Under the pieces are notes generated by a model that did not search any database, had not been told where the DNA came from, and saw only the letters and a list, made by a program, of their open reading frames with translations. The translations under genes were made by a program, and so were the position numbers. Positions 17,848-28,886 of a DNA stretch of 64,000 nucleotides are shown in pieces. Location: positions 28,612-92,611 of the forward strand of contig QQUJ01000012.1 in NCBI GenBank assembly GCA_008501635.1, in the 5' to 3' direction. How positions within the stretch are numbered: the stretch's first letter is position 1; the number at the start of each line of letters is the position of its first letter. The DNA comes from Pseudomonadota bacterium. GTDB taxonomy: Bacteria > Pseudomonadota > Gammaproteobacteria > QQUJ01.

Positions 17848-18662
17848 AGCGCTTTACCGAAGTCGACCAATACCGTGGCTAACGCAGCCGGTTGCTCGGC
17901 GGGCAGCAAATGTGCTGCATCGGGCATATCGATACGCCGCGCATTGGGCAAACGAGCGTAAAGCGACACAACATCATCCAGGTCGAGAAATACCCGATCC
18001 TGCAAGCCAGTAACTACCAGCACTGGCAGGACCAGCTCTTCGTATGGCACATTCCAATTTACCGCGCCCGCATTGCGCAACAGGTTGGCGTGGCCGGAAT
18101 CACTCGGAAGCGGCGCATAGGGTGTATCTTGCAGAAAGTTTCGCCGGTTTTCAGCTAACCATGCTTCGTTGAATAACAAGGGAGCAAACAGATCACGGAA
18201 CAACCCCAGACCGCCCACCCGGGCACAACGCACCAGCGCATCGTTGATCCACTGCAAGCGCGGGCCATCGCAGCGAAGCGTATTAATCAGCACTAGCCCG
18301 CAGACAGCAACACCTTTGATACCGCCAAGCCAGGTTTTGGCAGCGAACAAGCCGCCGATGGAAAGCCCCACCAGGATGACATTGGATGGCTGTAGGTGTT
18401 GCAATAGACGCCGCGCATCTTCGACGATCAGCGACTCGTCAAGATCGAGTTCGCGACTGAAGGGGCTGTCTTTCTGGCCGCGAAAATTAAAACTCAGCGT
18501 GCCATGCCCGGCCGCCCGCAACGTTTCACCGATCACCCCTTCCCACATGCCGGTATCGCCGGTTAGCGCGTTGAAAAAAACGTAGGTTTTTCCATGCTCA
18601 TCTCTCGGCGGCGTGTAGATGTAAAACAGGCCGTTGCCATCGCTTAGTTCCAGAATATGCAT
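17844..18662 (-). CDS. Alpha/beta hydrolase
   Basis: A 272-residue cytoplasmic hydrolase. The nucleophile elbow is VGLSIGG, the acid is likely in GLQDRVFLDLDD, and the catalytic His in DAAHLLPAEQP. An oxyanion-hole region, FFNALTGDTGMWEGVIG, lies near residue 30. There is no signal peptide. Substrate is unknown. It is translationally coupled to the DMT transporter that follows, which suggests that the product or substrate of this enzyme is what the transporter moves; this is inference only. Confidence 0.88.
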   Translation of the reverse strand: MHILELSDGNGLFYIYTPPRDEHGKTYVFFNALTGDTGMWEGVIGETLRAAGHGTLSFNFRGQKDSPFSRELDLDESLIVEDARRLLQHLQPSNVILVGLSIGGLFAAKTWLGGIKGVAVCGLVLINTLRCDGPRLQWINDALVRCARVGGLGLFRDLFAPLLFNEAWLAENRRNFLQDTPYAPLPSDSGHANLLRNAGAVNWNVPYEELVLPVLVVTGLQDRVFLDLDDVVSLYARLPNARRIDMPDAAHLLPAEQPAALATVLVDFGKAL

Positions 18663-19128
18663 AGTGTTATTTCACTTTGATTATTAAATCACCTGGCGCC
18701 CAGGTAGTTTAATATTTGCCAGTATCGAAAACGATGTACCGAGTTTCTCCGTTTGCCGGCATTTAGCAACCGGAGCGGCAACGCAAGTGCGTTACAGCCT
18801 GGATCGATACATTGTTATCGAGCTCCCATGCCAGAGCGCCATCGTTGGCTCTTTAAACAATCGGAAACCTCAGGGTCCGTCCCCGGTTATTCAGTTTGGT
18901 GATTTACAGCCTACCACTGGACCGATTTTTCTCGTAGTTAACCCAGATGCTTGCGCTTAACTGAGTGCCATTCGGCACTGACCCCTTTAACTCTGTCAGA
19001 AAGTGAAATTGGGACCTGTCGAAATTCCTGAGTCCCTGAGTCCGGCGAATCAGAGCGACCGCCCATCGGTTCGCCCTGGAATGTCTATACTGAAAAGCCA
19101 ACACCATTTCGACACAGAGGCTCAGGCC
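18663..19128. other. Intergenic region without recognisable gene
   Basis: This 466-base region lies between divergent genes. It contains the phrase GAGTGCCATTCGGCACTGAC, a short palindrome, and no ORF with codon bias or a ribosome-binding site. A similar GGGGTCAG phrase occurs near 16783. Promoters for the hydrolase and the secreted protein should be here. Confidence 0.5.
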
Positions 19129-20313
19129 ATGAAAAAGTGTCAATCTGCAGCATTAGCCGCTGGTTTCGCACTTATCACTATATTAGCGCTCAGCCCGATC
19201 CCCGCAATATCATCGGCAGCGCCAGGAACAACGGTGCGCAACATCTTTGGCCCTGACATCGGCCTGAGTGCCAACCAGTGTCGGGGGGCCTGTGGTGGTG
19301 GCTGCCCGAAGAGCTGTTCGATCGAGGTGTCCTATGAGTGCATGGGCTCGGCCCAGTTACGTCGGGTCGAGGCCTTCACCTGTGGCACGCATAAGGGTTG
19401 CCGGGAACACGATGACTGTCTGGATACCTGCATGCGGAACAATCCGGACTCCGGGGATTGCCAATCTCAATGTGACGCCACGGTAATGCAACTTTATGGC
19501 TTTGAGAACTCGGCATCATGGGCGCTGGGCAAGGGCCCCTATGACGGCGAGACTACCTTTGAGTACACCCGCCACAAGCCCGCCGAACTCGAACCCGCCT
19601 ACCGCTGCCCGGAGGGGACCAAACGCCAGTGCGGCGACAGTGGTGGATGCATCGCTGCGAACGGCAGCCCCGTAGACCCGGTGTTCGACACCTATCCCGC
19701 CGCAAATAGCGGCGGCATGCGCATCTCCGGATTGCGCAGGGGCCCCCTGTGTGCCATTGGCACCGACAAGGTGTGTGAGCAATCCGCGAATATTCGCATG
19801 ACAGGCACAGACGCCTGCCCCGGCGGCGGTTGCACCCGCTTCGGGATGGAGTTCGACTATGTGAATGCCGATCCCTCAGCCCCGCTGGAGTGCGCCACCT
19901 CCACGCGCGGCGGGGAAGACGATTTCATCGGCGACCTGGTCAAACTGGGCGGGGATGCGATGGCGACCCGCAGCGGCAGCGCCGATGGCGAAGAGGGTGA
20001 CGGTATGAGGCAGCTGCTGGGGATGCTCGGCAAGGTGATCGCCAGTGCTGATTCACCGGAGGATATCCAGATCACCATAACGCCCTTTGATGAAAACGGT
20101 AAGCCAATTGCGTCCCAAAGCGTTGGTAGCGAGCCTGTCAACGGACCGGCACCGATTCCGCGCAGCGTCGACCTGCCCACAGCGAATGGTCACCTGTTCG
20201 TGCCCATGTACCAGTTGGCCGCCAGATTGCAACCCGGTGTGGTCAAGGAGCGCCGGGTCACCTGCACACATAAGGGCCAGCCCGTATTGGAGACGATATT
20301 CGTACTACAATGA
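19129..20313 (+). CDS. Secreted Cys-rich protein with phospholipase A2-like motif
   Basis: The 394-residue product starts with a clear Sec signal peptide (KK then LAAGFALITILALSPIPA). The mature N-terminal 90 residues hold about 15 cysteines and the sequence CREHDDCLDTC. CxxHDxC (C91, H94-D95, C97) is the catalytic His-Asp signature of secreted phospholipase A2, and the preceding CGGGCP resembles its calcium loop. The rest (130-394) is unlike anything I recognise and is rich in Gly, Asp and Pro. The upstream in-frame extension lacks a signal sequence, so the internal ATG before the lysines is used. Lipase activity is predicted, not shown. Confidence 0.7.
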   Translation: MKKCQSAALAAGFALITILALSPIPAISSAAPGTTVRNIFGPDIGLSANQCRGACGGGCPKSCSIEVSYECMGSAQLRRVEAFTCGTHKGCREHDDCLDTCMRNNPDSGDCQSQCDATVMQLYGFENSASWALGKGPYDGETTFEYTRHKPAELEPAYRCPEGTKRQCGDSGGCIAANGSPVDPVFDTYPAANSGGMRISGLRRGPLCAIGTDKVCEQSANIRMTGTDACPGGGCTRFGMEFDYVNADPSAPLECATSTRGGEDDFIGDLVKLGGDAMATRSGSADGEEGDGMRQLLGMLGKVIASADSPEDIQITITPFDENGKPIASQSVGSEPVNGPAPIPRSVDLPTANGHLFVPMYQLAARLQPGVVKERRVTCTHKGQPVLETIFVLQ

Positions 20314-20539
20314 AAACCAGAATCAGGGGAGCCTCAGAGCCCTTTACATGTTCCGGATACTTGCCTTCGCTTTGGTCGCTGTCTTCATTACGCGGCGGAT
20401 AGGCGCGTTCATCTTTGGGATGCAGACGCCGATAATCGCCTGGTTCGCTACCTTTAGTCACGCAAGCCTTCTTTGCCGTATCGATAACCACAACGCGCTT
20501 TACGCAACCCGTTTCTTCTACTGAAGAAAGGTTCGTCCG

Positions 20540-20962
20540 ATGAACGAGGACAATCCCGCACGCAACGAACTGGAAGCCCTGCTGCTGGATTTCCACGCCG
20601 AGAGCATCGCCCCCGAGGAATTTGCCCGGCGCCTGCTCGACGCGCAGATTTTCATGCCGGTGAAGGATGAGAAGCAGGGCATAGCCGGTTTCCAGTCCGC
20701 GACACAGGCCGAGCCTCTGCTGGTGGAGGATGCGACAGGCCACCGCATCCTGGTGGTGTTCTCCGCGCCGGATCGCGCCAAATCATTCCTCGCCGCGCAT
20801 CCCGGTTACGGTGGTGGCCTGCTTACCGAGTTCTCCTGGATCCTGTGCCGCATGGGCGCGGGTGTCGCCATCTCCATCAATCCCGACCAGACGCCGGGCT
20901 TCGATCTCGATCCGGAGATGGTGGCGATGGTCGCCGCTCTGTTACCCGAGGAATTGCCGTAG
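20540..20962 (+). CDS. SseB-family protein
   Basis: A 140-residue cytoplasmic protein resembling the SseB N-terminal domain. It shows NELEALLLDFHAESIAPEEF, then LLDAQIFMPVKDE, LVVFSAPDRAKSFLAAHPGYGG and GAGVAISINPDQTPGFDLDPE, the usual closing motif. SseB homologues are found widely; enhanced serine sensitivity gave the name, but the molecular role is not established. AAAGG precedes the ATG. It sits in a plus-strand series but is separated by 175 bases or more from both neighbours. Confidence 0.8.
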   Translation: MNEDNPARNELEALLLDFHAESIAPEEFARRLLDAQIFMPVKDEKQGIAGFQSATQAEPLLVEDATGHRILVVFSAPDRAKSFLAAHPGYGGGLLTEFSWILCRMGAGVAISINPDQTPGFDLDPEMVAMVAALLPEELP

Positions 20963-21137
20963 AATCCGCCCAAAGTCCGTGCAATCAGATTCTGGCCGCC
21001 AGACGCCTTGTGCGTTGTGGCAACGGGAAAAGGGCGTCACCACCCTCTGGCCTGGAATAGATCGCGCACTTGGGGAGCCTCTTACATGGACCCCGCCCGT
21101 GAATTCGGGCCAGAGGCCAATTCGGGAACGGAAAACA

Positions 21138-22088
21138 ATGCTCAGAGTGACTGCCGGCTGGATCGCCTTGGCGCTCGTCGCGGTGCTGATTGCGGCCGCA
21201 GCCGTCTATCTATGGGATATGAATCTTGCCTATGAGCGCGTGCGCGCCAGGGGCACGGTCATTCCGTCACCCTACGGGGATATCGAGTACACCGCAGCCG
21301 GATCAGGCGCGCCGGTTCTGGTGATTCACGGCAGCGGCGGCGGTTACGATCAGGGCGAACTGATCGCGCAGGCTGTGATCGGCGACGAATTGCGCTGGAT
21401 CGTGCCTTCACGCTTTGGCTATCTGCGCTCGACGTTTCGTGATGGCGCCACCTTCGATGATCAGGCGCACGCCTACGCGCACCTGCTCGACCATCTCGGT
21501 GTGAAAAAGGTCGCCGTCGTCGCGCTCTCGCACGGAGGGCCTTCGGCGCTGCTCTTTGCGCTCCTCTACCCTGAGCGCGTTTCTTCGCTCACGCTCATCT
21601 CATGCGGTGCTGCCTCTTCCACGGAGCTCGAACAGGCGGATGCCAACGAGAAGGGCGACACGCTGACGACGATTTTCCAATACGATCCGCTCTATTGGGG
21701 TATCAGCAAGCTGTTCAAGCAGTCTTTGATGAAGCTGTTGGGGGCAAACGATACGGTCATCGCCAGCCTTGCGCCGGAACAGCATCTGCTCGTGGATCGG
21801 TTGATCGACTACATGAACCCGGTCGCGCCGCGATCTGCCGGCGTCGCCTTCGACAACACGGCCGCCATGCCCAACGAGCGGATCGCCGCAATCCACGTCC
21901 CTACCCTGATCTTCCACGCCAGGGACGACGGTCTGCAGCTCTATCACAATGCCGAGTTCGCCGCCGCGAACATTCCCGGTGCGATACTGCGCGCTTTCGA
22001 CAAAGGGGGGCACCTGTTGCTCGCCGTGGAACAGCCGGCGATTCGCGCCGCCGCCCAGCGATTCATTCTCGCCAATATCGACGAATAG
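21138..22088 (+). CDS. Membrane-anchored alpha/beta hydrolase
   Basis: A 316-residue protein with an N-terminal hydrophobic helix (WIALALVAVLIAAAAVYLW) that acts as signal anchor, so the catalytic domain is probably periplasmic. The fold motifs are VLVIHGSGGGYDQGE (oxyanion hole), VALSHGGPSA (nucleophile Ser), FHARDDGLQLY (acid) and DKGGHLLLA (His). The reading frame is open for more than 100 codons upstream, but that part overlaps the SseB gene, lacks codon bias and is not used. Substrate unknown. Confidence 0.88.
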   Translation: MLRVTAGWIALALVAVLIAAAAVYLWDMNLAYERVRARGTVIPSPYGDIEYTAAGSGAPVLVIHGSGGGYDQGELIAQAVIGDELRWIVPSRFGYLRSTFRDGATFDDQAHAYAHLLDHLGVKKVAVVALSHGGPSALLFALLYPERVSSLTLISCGAASSTELEQADANEKGDTLTTIFQYDPLYWGISKLFKQSLMKLLGANDTVIASLAPEQHLLVDRLIDYMNPVAPRSAGVAFDNTAAMPNERIAAIHVPTLIFHARDDGLQLYHNAEFAAANIPGAILRAFDKGGHLLLAVEQPAIRAAAQRFILANIDE

Positions 22089-22327
22089 CGACGCGCGGGA
22101 AAGGCAACAGACCTATTTTCGCACTCTGCAGCACAGGTATTGTGACACGAGCTGTGGTGCGGGCCTGGGCTCTCCGATTCACTGCGACACGGTACAGATC
22201 CCCTGCCCGATGAGATCCAATCCCCTTTTTCTTTCCTGATCCTGCGCTAATCTCTTCATTTAATCGTGCCGTTCCGGCGTAACATTGGAATGAGCATCAA
22301 TCCGGCGACACAGGAGGTAGCACAGCC

Positions 22328-22900
22328 ATGTTCGACAGAACCAAACGCGACGCCAAAGAAGAGAGCAACTATCCCGCTTTCGATTCTCGGGAACCCGCGG
22401 CTCCATCCGATTCCCGAACCCGCTCCCGCGAAGCCGCGGTGATCGGCCCTTCGATCCAGATCAACGGTGATCTGAGCGGCGAGGAAGACCTGATCATCCA
22501 GGGTAAAGTGCAGGGCACTATCCAGCTCAAGGAGAAGAGTCTTACCGTGGGGAATAAAGGCAAGGTGGACGCCAACGTGCTGGCCCATGTCATCATCGTC
22601 GAGGGCCAGGTAACCGGCGATCTCTACGGATCGGAGAGCGTCGCCATCCGCAAAACCGGCAACGTGAACGGCAACATCGTCTCCCCCAAGGTGGCACTCG
22701 AAGAGGGCTGCCGCTTCAAAGGCAGCATCGACATGGACGAAGCGGCGGTGAGCAAAGCCTTCGGTAAGAGTGCATCGGCAGCGACCAGCAAACCGGATCT
22801 GGCGCCACCCAAGCCAAAAGGGCCGGAGATATCCGGGCAGACCAAGACCGAAATCGCCGGCGCGAGCAGTGCCGAGTTCAAAAGCGGTTCGGCCGCTTGA
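22328..22900 (+). CDS. Bactofilin (polymer-forming cytoskeletal protein)
   Basis: Bactofilins polymerise without nucleotides into filaments that organise cell-wall enzymes or appendages. The 190-residue product has a disordered N-terminus (1-40), a central right-handed beta-helix domain (GPSIQINGDLSGEEDLIIQG, then LTVGNKGKVDANVLA, repeated V/G-rich rungs to FKGSIDM), and a disordered tail rich in Pro, Ser and Lys. AGGAGGT lies nine bases before the ATG. A methyltransferase-like gene follows after 66 bases on the same strand. Confidence 0.95.
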   Translation: MFDRTKRDAKEESNYPAFDSREPAAPSDSRTRSREAAVIGPSIQINGDLSGEEDLIIQGKVQGTIQLKEKSLTVGNKGKVDANVLAHVIIVEGQVTGDLYGSESVAIRKTGNVNGNIVSPKVALEEGCRFKGSIDMDEAAVSKAFGKSASAATSKPDLAPPKPKGPEISGQTKTEIAGASSAEFKSGSAA

Positions 22901-22966
22901 ACGCCTGGGATCGCGGTGGCATGGTGCCAACAGAAGTGAGGGGCGCGGCCCCCGACAGTCGACGGC

Positions 22967-23665
22967 GTGGAAACTAGCGTTCAGGCCACGGCGTCGACGA
23001 CGCTGGACCGCCCAGCCCCCGCGGTGCCACAGGGTGCCGACAAACCGTTTGCCTCACCGCTGTTTCAGGAAGTGGCGACCCGCATCGATCGCACCACCCG
23101 CCGCGTGATTCTGGAGCCGGGCCCGACCAGTACAGGCACATTGCAATTGTTGCAGGGCAAGCGTTGTCGATTGCTGGTGGCCGATGCGGCGCTGGCATTG
23201 AGCGCACTCAGCGAACAAACCCTGAGCGCCGGGCAATTGGAACAGAAGCTCAAAATGCTGATCTTCGACGCCGGCGCGGAACAGGTGGACACGGTGTTGT
23301 GCTGGGATCTGCTCAACTATCTCAGCCCACCCCTGCTGACAGCCTTCGCCGCGCGGTTGATCGACATTATGACACCGACGGGCGTGATGCACGCTTATAT
23401 CCATTCGGCCCACGCCACCATGCCGCAACACCCGCAGCGTTACTCCGCAGTGGGCACCGATCTGGTGACACGCCTGGATCGCGACAACGCCGCACGCAAG
23501 GCGCCTCGCTACAGCGCCTGGGATCTGGAGAAACACGGCATCGGCCTGCGCGTGGAACGCTCGATGCTGTTGCGCAACGGCATGCAGGAGTACCTGTTGC
23601 GCGCGGACTCGACACACGCCGGACCGCGCGATGTGAAGCCGCTCTATCGCAAGCGGCAACGCTAA
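22967..23665 (+). CDS. Class I methyltransferase-like protein
   Basis: A 232-residue product from a GTG start. The region DTVLCWDLLNYLSPPLLTAFAARLIDIMTPTGVMHAYIHS has the outline of the post-motif II part of class I SAM methyltransferases, and LLVADAALALS could be motif II, but a canonical glycine-rich motif I is not evident. It may therefore be a degenerate or non-catalytic member. The last part (YSAWDLEKHGIGLRVERSM) also fits this family. It lies directly after bactofilin and is probably cotranscribed; a link to envelope modification is speculative. Confidence 0.65.
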   Translation: METSVQATASTTLDRPAPAVPQGADKPFASPLFQEVATRIDRTTRRVILEPGPTSTGTLQLLQGKRCRLLVADAALALSALSEQTLSAGQLEQKLKMLIFDAGAEQVDTVLCWDLLNYLSPPLLTAFAARLIDIMTPTGVMHAYIHSAHATMPQHPQRYSAVGTDLVTRLDRDNAARKAPRYSAWDLEKHGIGLRVERSMLLRNGMQEYLLRADSTHAGPRDVKPLYRKRQR

Positions 23666-23856
23666 CGTCGTCGAACTTCGGCGCAAGCTCAAATACAGGC
23701 GCAGGGATGCGCCGAGATAGCGCAACCCGTATCGACCAGGGGCTGGCGTGAGGCGCTCGACCGTTGACGAAAACGCCTCGGTAATCGGTTTGAGTAAAAC
23801 AAATGGCCTATTATTCACCTACCGACACCCTTTCAGGGGTTAGAGGGAAGTAGCCT

Positions 23857-24063
23857 ATGAACTTCAAACTGATCTTTGCTCTGGTCCTCATCGGCCTTGT
23901 CGTTCTGTTCGTTGCGCAAAACGTCGCTATCGTCGAAATCAGATTTCTCATCTGGTCCATCGAGATGTCCCGATCCCTGCTGATGTTCGCCGTGCTTGCT
24001 ATCGGCATCACGCTGGGCTGGCTGTTGCACAGCCATTCTGATCACCGCAGAAGCAAACAGTGA
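23857..24063 (+). CDS. lapA: LapA-domain membrane protein
   Basis: A 68-residue protein with two hydrophobic helices (LIFALVLIGLVVLFVAQN and LLMFAVLAIGITLGWLLH) joined by a short loop, the pattern of the lipopolysaccharide assembly protein A domain (YciS/DUF1049). In E. coli LapA works with LapB to control LpxC turnover. No lapB lies next to it here. GAGGGAAG precedes the ATG. Confidence 0.88.
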   Translation: MNFKLIFALVLIGLVVLFVAQNVAIVEIRFLIWSIEMSRSLLMFAVLAIGITLGWLLHSHSDHRRSKQ

Positions 24064-24136
24064 CAGGAATACAGTGGCGGCTGAACCAGACGCCATAGCC
24101 GCAACCGGTACACAGGCAGGTTTCCTTGGCCTAACT

Positions 24137-24192
24137 GGAATCTATCTCGAAATCCCCTGCTAGCTGTGCCGGTCGCTCGTGGTTCTAGCACC
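24137..24192 (+). repeat. Solo end of the MITE-like repeat
   Basis: This 56-base segment matches the left 56 bases of the element at 45961 in most positions (shared core AGCTGTGCCGGTCGCTCGTG). It has no matching right end nearby. It lies in the 228-base gap before recQ and could be a remnant of an old insertion. Confidence 0.8.
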
Positions 24193-24291
24193 TTGGCGAG
24201 AGCAATAGACACCCAATCATCAGGCATCACGCACTTGCCCTCGATCTCTCCGCCCGGCACAATCACTCACCTCACGGATCGAGGAACCCCG

Positions 24292-26412
<2,121 letters not shown>

Positions 26413-26512
26413 GAAAAATGCGCCCCCCGAACGGAAAAGCCGCTCTCTCCTCGCGGGAGAGGGGTTGGAGAGAGGGTGGTGTGTTCCTTAAAGCGGCTGC
26501 CTTATCCAGATA
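26413..26512. repeat. CTCTCTCC-type palindrome between convergent genes
   Basis: The gap between the recQ and soeC stops holds CGCTCTCTCCTCGCGGGAGA followed by GGGGTTGGAGAGAGGG, another member of the pyrimidine-rich palindrome family. Between convergent genes it may serve as a bidirectional terminator, although there is no long T-run. Confidence 0.55.
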
Positions 26513-27493
26513 TCAACTGACGTACTGATAGTAGAGATTCTGCGGGTGCCTGGCCTCGGCGAAGAAGTACCAGCGTTCGGCGATCAATCCCAGGTACTGC
26601 AGCACGAACGCCAGTACCGGCAATGTCGCGGATGATGTGAGGTAGGCGAGCAGCAGCAGTACCACCGGCACTGGGAACACCAGCACCAGAAACGCAATCC
26701 GGATGCCCCTGGTCACCTGCCTGGGACGTCGGTGGAAAAACTCGCGTGTATTGAAGGAGCCGCCGGTCGCGCCCTGCGCCATCTGTACGATGTGGTTATG
26801 GCGCACGCCGATTGCGGTCTGCAGGTTCGACTTGTGGCGTAGACGCCGGTTACGCAGCAGCGATGCGCCGCGCGTGACAAACGCCGCGAGGGTGAGAATC
26901 GCCGCCCACGCGCCGTAGAATCCCACCAGCCCCACACCCTGCCATGCCGAAAACGCCGCCGCCAGCATGAACCCCGATGCGCTTCCCAGCAGCAGATAGT
27001 TCACCACAGTCAGCCAACTGTGCCACTCCTGCAGGAATTTGAGGCACGCATAGATCATCGCTGTACAGACGAAGAGCAACAGAACCGCAATCATCGCAAG
27101 CCCGCCCGCGACCAGCGTGGCGTCGACAGGCAAGACGCCGGCCACGGTAAACCACGGTCCCGTCCAGCCGATGAAGTGCAACCCGCTGTAGAGCGCGATC
27201 GACACCACCGTTATCGGAAGCACAATCACCTCCCGCGACAGCCACGACGTACGCCACTGACTGGCGGAGCGCCAGGCGCGTTCCGGACGCCCCAAGTGAA
27301 AGAACGAGGCTATCAGTCCGCCGATCAGAAACGCCACGGCTATTACACCGCCGAACGCATAAAACGAGCGACTGTCCTGTGGCGGCAGCAGATTGGCGAG
27401 GGAGTAGAGCTGCCCCGTGTAGAGAGCCAGAAACAGTCCCTGGCCGACGCCGATCAGGGTGGTGAGAAAAATGACCGAGAATGCTGGGTGCAT
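26513..27493 (-). CDS. soeC: Sulfite dehydrogenase (SoeABC-type) membrane subunit
   Basis: A 326-residue DmsC/NrfD-like quinone-interacting anchor with eight or nine predicted helices, starting HPAFSVIFLTTLIGVGQGLF. Conserved features include FHLGRPERAWRSASQWRTSWLSREV, typical of DmsC-type subunits, and ERWYFFAEARHPQNLYYQ at the end. With the iron-sulfur and molybdopterin subunits encoded upstream it forms a membrane complex. The organisation and lengths match SoeABC, the cytoplasm-facing quinone-reducing sulfite dehydrogenase of purple sulfur bacteria; a polysulfide or thiosulfate reductase is the alternative. Confidence 0.82.
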   Translation of the reverse strand: MHPAFSVIFLTTLIGVGQGLFLALYTGQLYSLANLLPPQDSRSFYAFGGVIAVAFLIGGLIASFFHLGRPERAWRSASQWRTSWLSREVIVLPITVVSIALYSGLHFIGWTGPWFTVAGVLPVDATLVAGGLAMIAVLLLFVCTAMIYACLKFLQEWHSWLTVVNYLLLGSASGFMLAAAFSAWQGVGLVGFYGAWAAILTLAAFVTRGASLLRNRRLRHKSNLQTAIGVRHNHIVQMAQGATGGSFNTREFFHRRPRQVTRGIRIAFLVLVFPVPVVLLLLAYLTSSATLPVLAFVLQYLGLIAERWYFFAEARHPQNLYYQYVS

Positions 27494-27515
27494 AGTTGTT
27501 CAACCAGATATTGTC

Positions 27516-27765
27516 GTAGGAGCGGCTTCAGCCGCGATCAGCGTTGCAGCAAGCACAAAACTCCTATCGCGACTGAAGTCGCTCCTACCAGCCGTCGTTA
27601 CCAAAGAGACCAACTTGTGTTGAGAAACATCTTTTCCTCTCGCCAAGACGTCAAGGGCGCGAGAAACCACACAGGGATGCTGTTGCTCTCTTTGCGTCCT
27701 CCGCATCTCAGCGTCTTTGCATTGGAACAATTCGATGCCGTTCGCGGCTTCCGCCGCTCCTACCC
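27516..27765. repeat. Repeat cluster between soeB and soeC
   Basis: The cluster holds a full GTAGGAGCGG palindrome (27516-27588, arms GTAGGAGCGGCTTCAGCC and GAAGTCGCTCCTAC). After it comes a CGCCAAGACG / CGTCTTTGC composite block that ends in another TTCGCGGCTTCCGCCGCTCC arm at 27741-27763. The block is the same architecture as 6745-6920 but inverted. It fills almost the whole 279-base spacer. Confidence 0.85.
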
Positions 27766-27772
27766 ACAATCA

Positions 27773-28504
27773 TTACCAACTCGAAATTTCATCGAGCGTC
27801 TGGGCATCCGCGGGCAGTGCGGGTAACTCGCCCTCTTTCTTCAACGGATTGTCGGCACGCTGCAACTCGTCCTTGTGGATGGTCATGCGCACCTTGCGCC
27901 GCGGCAGGTAGTGGTTGGCCGGGCGCGTTCCCCATTCGGGCATCAGCTGGTAACCGCCGCTCTCGCGGATCGCCATCGATACCTCGGAGTGTGGATCGTG
28001 CACATCGCCGAACAGGCGCGCGCTGGTGGGGCAGGCCATGACGCACGCGGGTTTGCGCTCGCTTTCGGGCAGCGACTCGTCGTGGATACGATCGACGCAC
28101 AGCGTGCACTTCTTCATCACCTTCTGTTTCTCGTCGATCTCGCGCGCACCGTAGGGGCAGGCCCACGAGCAGTACTTGCAGCCGATGCACTTGTCGTAGT
28201 CGACCAGTACGATGCCGTCTTCCTTGCGCTTGTAGCTGGCGCCGGTGGGACAGACCGGTACGCACGGCGGCTCCTCACAGTGCAGGCAGCTCTTGGGAAA
28301 ATGCACGGTTTCGGTGATCGGGTACTCGCCCACTTCATACGTCTGCACACGATTGAAAAAGGTGCCGGTGGGGTTGGCCCCGCGGGTATTGAAATCGGTC
28401 ATGGGACCCGCTTCGCCGTAGCTGTTCCACTCCTTGCAGCTGGTGACGCAGGCGTGACAGCCGACGCAGACGTTGAGGTCGATGACCAGGGCAAGCTGCG
28501 TCAC
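27773..28504 (-). CDS. soeB: Sulfite dehydrogenase (SoeABC-type) iron-sulfur subunit
   Basis: A 243-residue ferredoxin-like electron-transfer subunit with four Cys clusters: CVGCHACVTSC, CLHCEEPPCVPVCPTG, CIGCKYCSWACPYG, and CTLC with CVMACP. These would carry four [4Fe-4S] centres linking the molybdenum site to the membrane subunit. There is no signal peptide, consistent with a cytoplasmic complex. The GTG start is set by GGGAG seven bases upstream; a longer frame reads into the repeat cluster and is discarded. Length fits SoeB. Confidence 0.88.
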   Translation of the reverse strand: MTQLALVIDLNVCVGCHACVTSCKEWNSYGEAGPMTDFNTRGANPTGTFFNRVQTYEVGEYPITETVHFPKSCLHCEEPPCVPVCPTGASYKRKEDGIVLVDYDKCIGCKYCSWACPYGAREIDEKQKVMKKCTLCVDRIHDESLPESERKPACVMACPTSARLFGDVHDPHSEVSMAIRESGGYQLMPEWGTRPANHYLPRRKVRMTIHKDELQRADNPLKKEGELPALPADAQTLDEISSW

Positions 28505-28516
28505 TTTGAAACTCCC

Positions 28517-28856
28517 TTTCTCGCGCAAAGACGCCAAGACGCAAAGAGCGCCAGACAATTGACTACCGCGATCGAAGCATGCTCCTCTCGTAAGACACCT
28601 GTAGGAGCGGCTTCAGCCGCGAAAATATCTGTGGTTTGGCTCATTGCCCCTTCGCGGCTGAAGCCGCTCCTACAATCGGTCATTACCAGAGAGATCATCA
28701 TGCGCCTAGAAGAATCTTTTCCTCGCGCAAAGACGCCAGGGGCGCCGCGAGCTGCGCATGGTTTCATTCGATCTTGCTTTCTTTGCGAACTTGGCGTCTT
28801 AGCGTCTGTGCGCGAAACACGGTTCGATAAACATTCGCGGCTGAAGCCGCTCCTAC
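28517..28856. repeat. Repeat cluster between soeA and soeB
   Basis: In order: a TTTCTCGCGCAAAGACGCC half-block, a full GTAGGAGCGG palindrome (28601-28673), then a complete composite block. The block begins CCTCGCGCAAAGACGCC and ends with CTTGGCGTCTTAGCGTCTG plus a TTCGCGGCTGAAGCCGCTCC arm (28834-28856). These occupy most of the 382-base spacer; no gene is present. Confidence 0.88.
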
Positions 28857-28886
28857 AAGTCTGTGTCGTGTGACCAAGCGCGCTCA

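Noticed and set aside
20348..20524. 58-codon ORF with a hydrophobic start after the PLA2-like gene
   Set aside because: No ribosome-binding site, no family match and atypical codon use; insufficient to call a gene.
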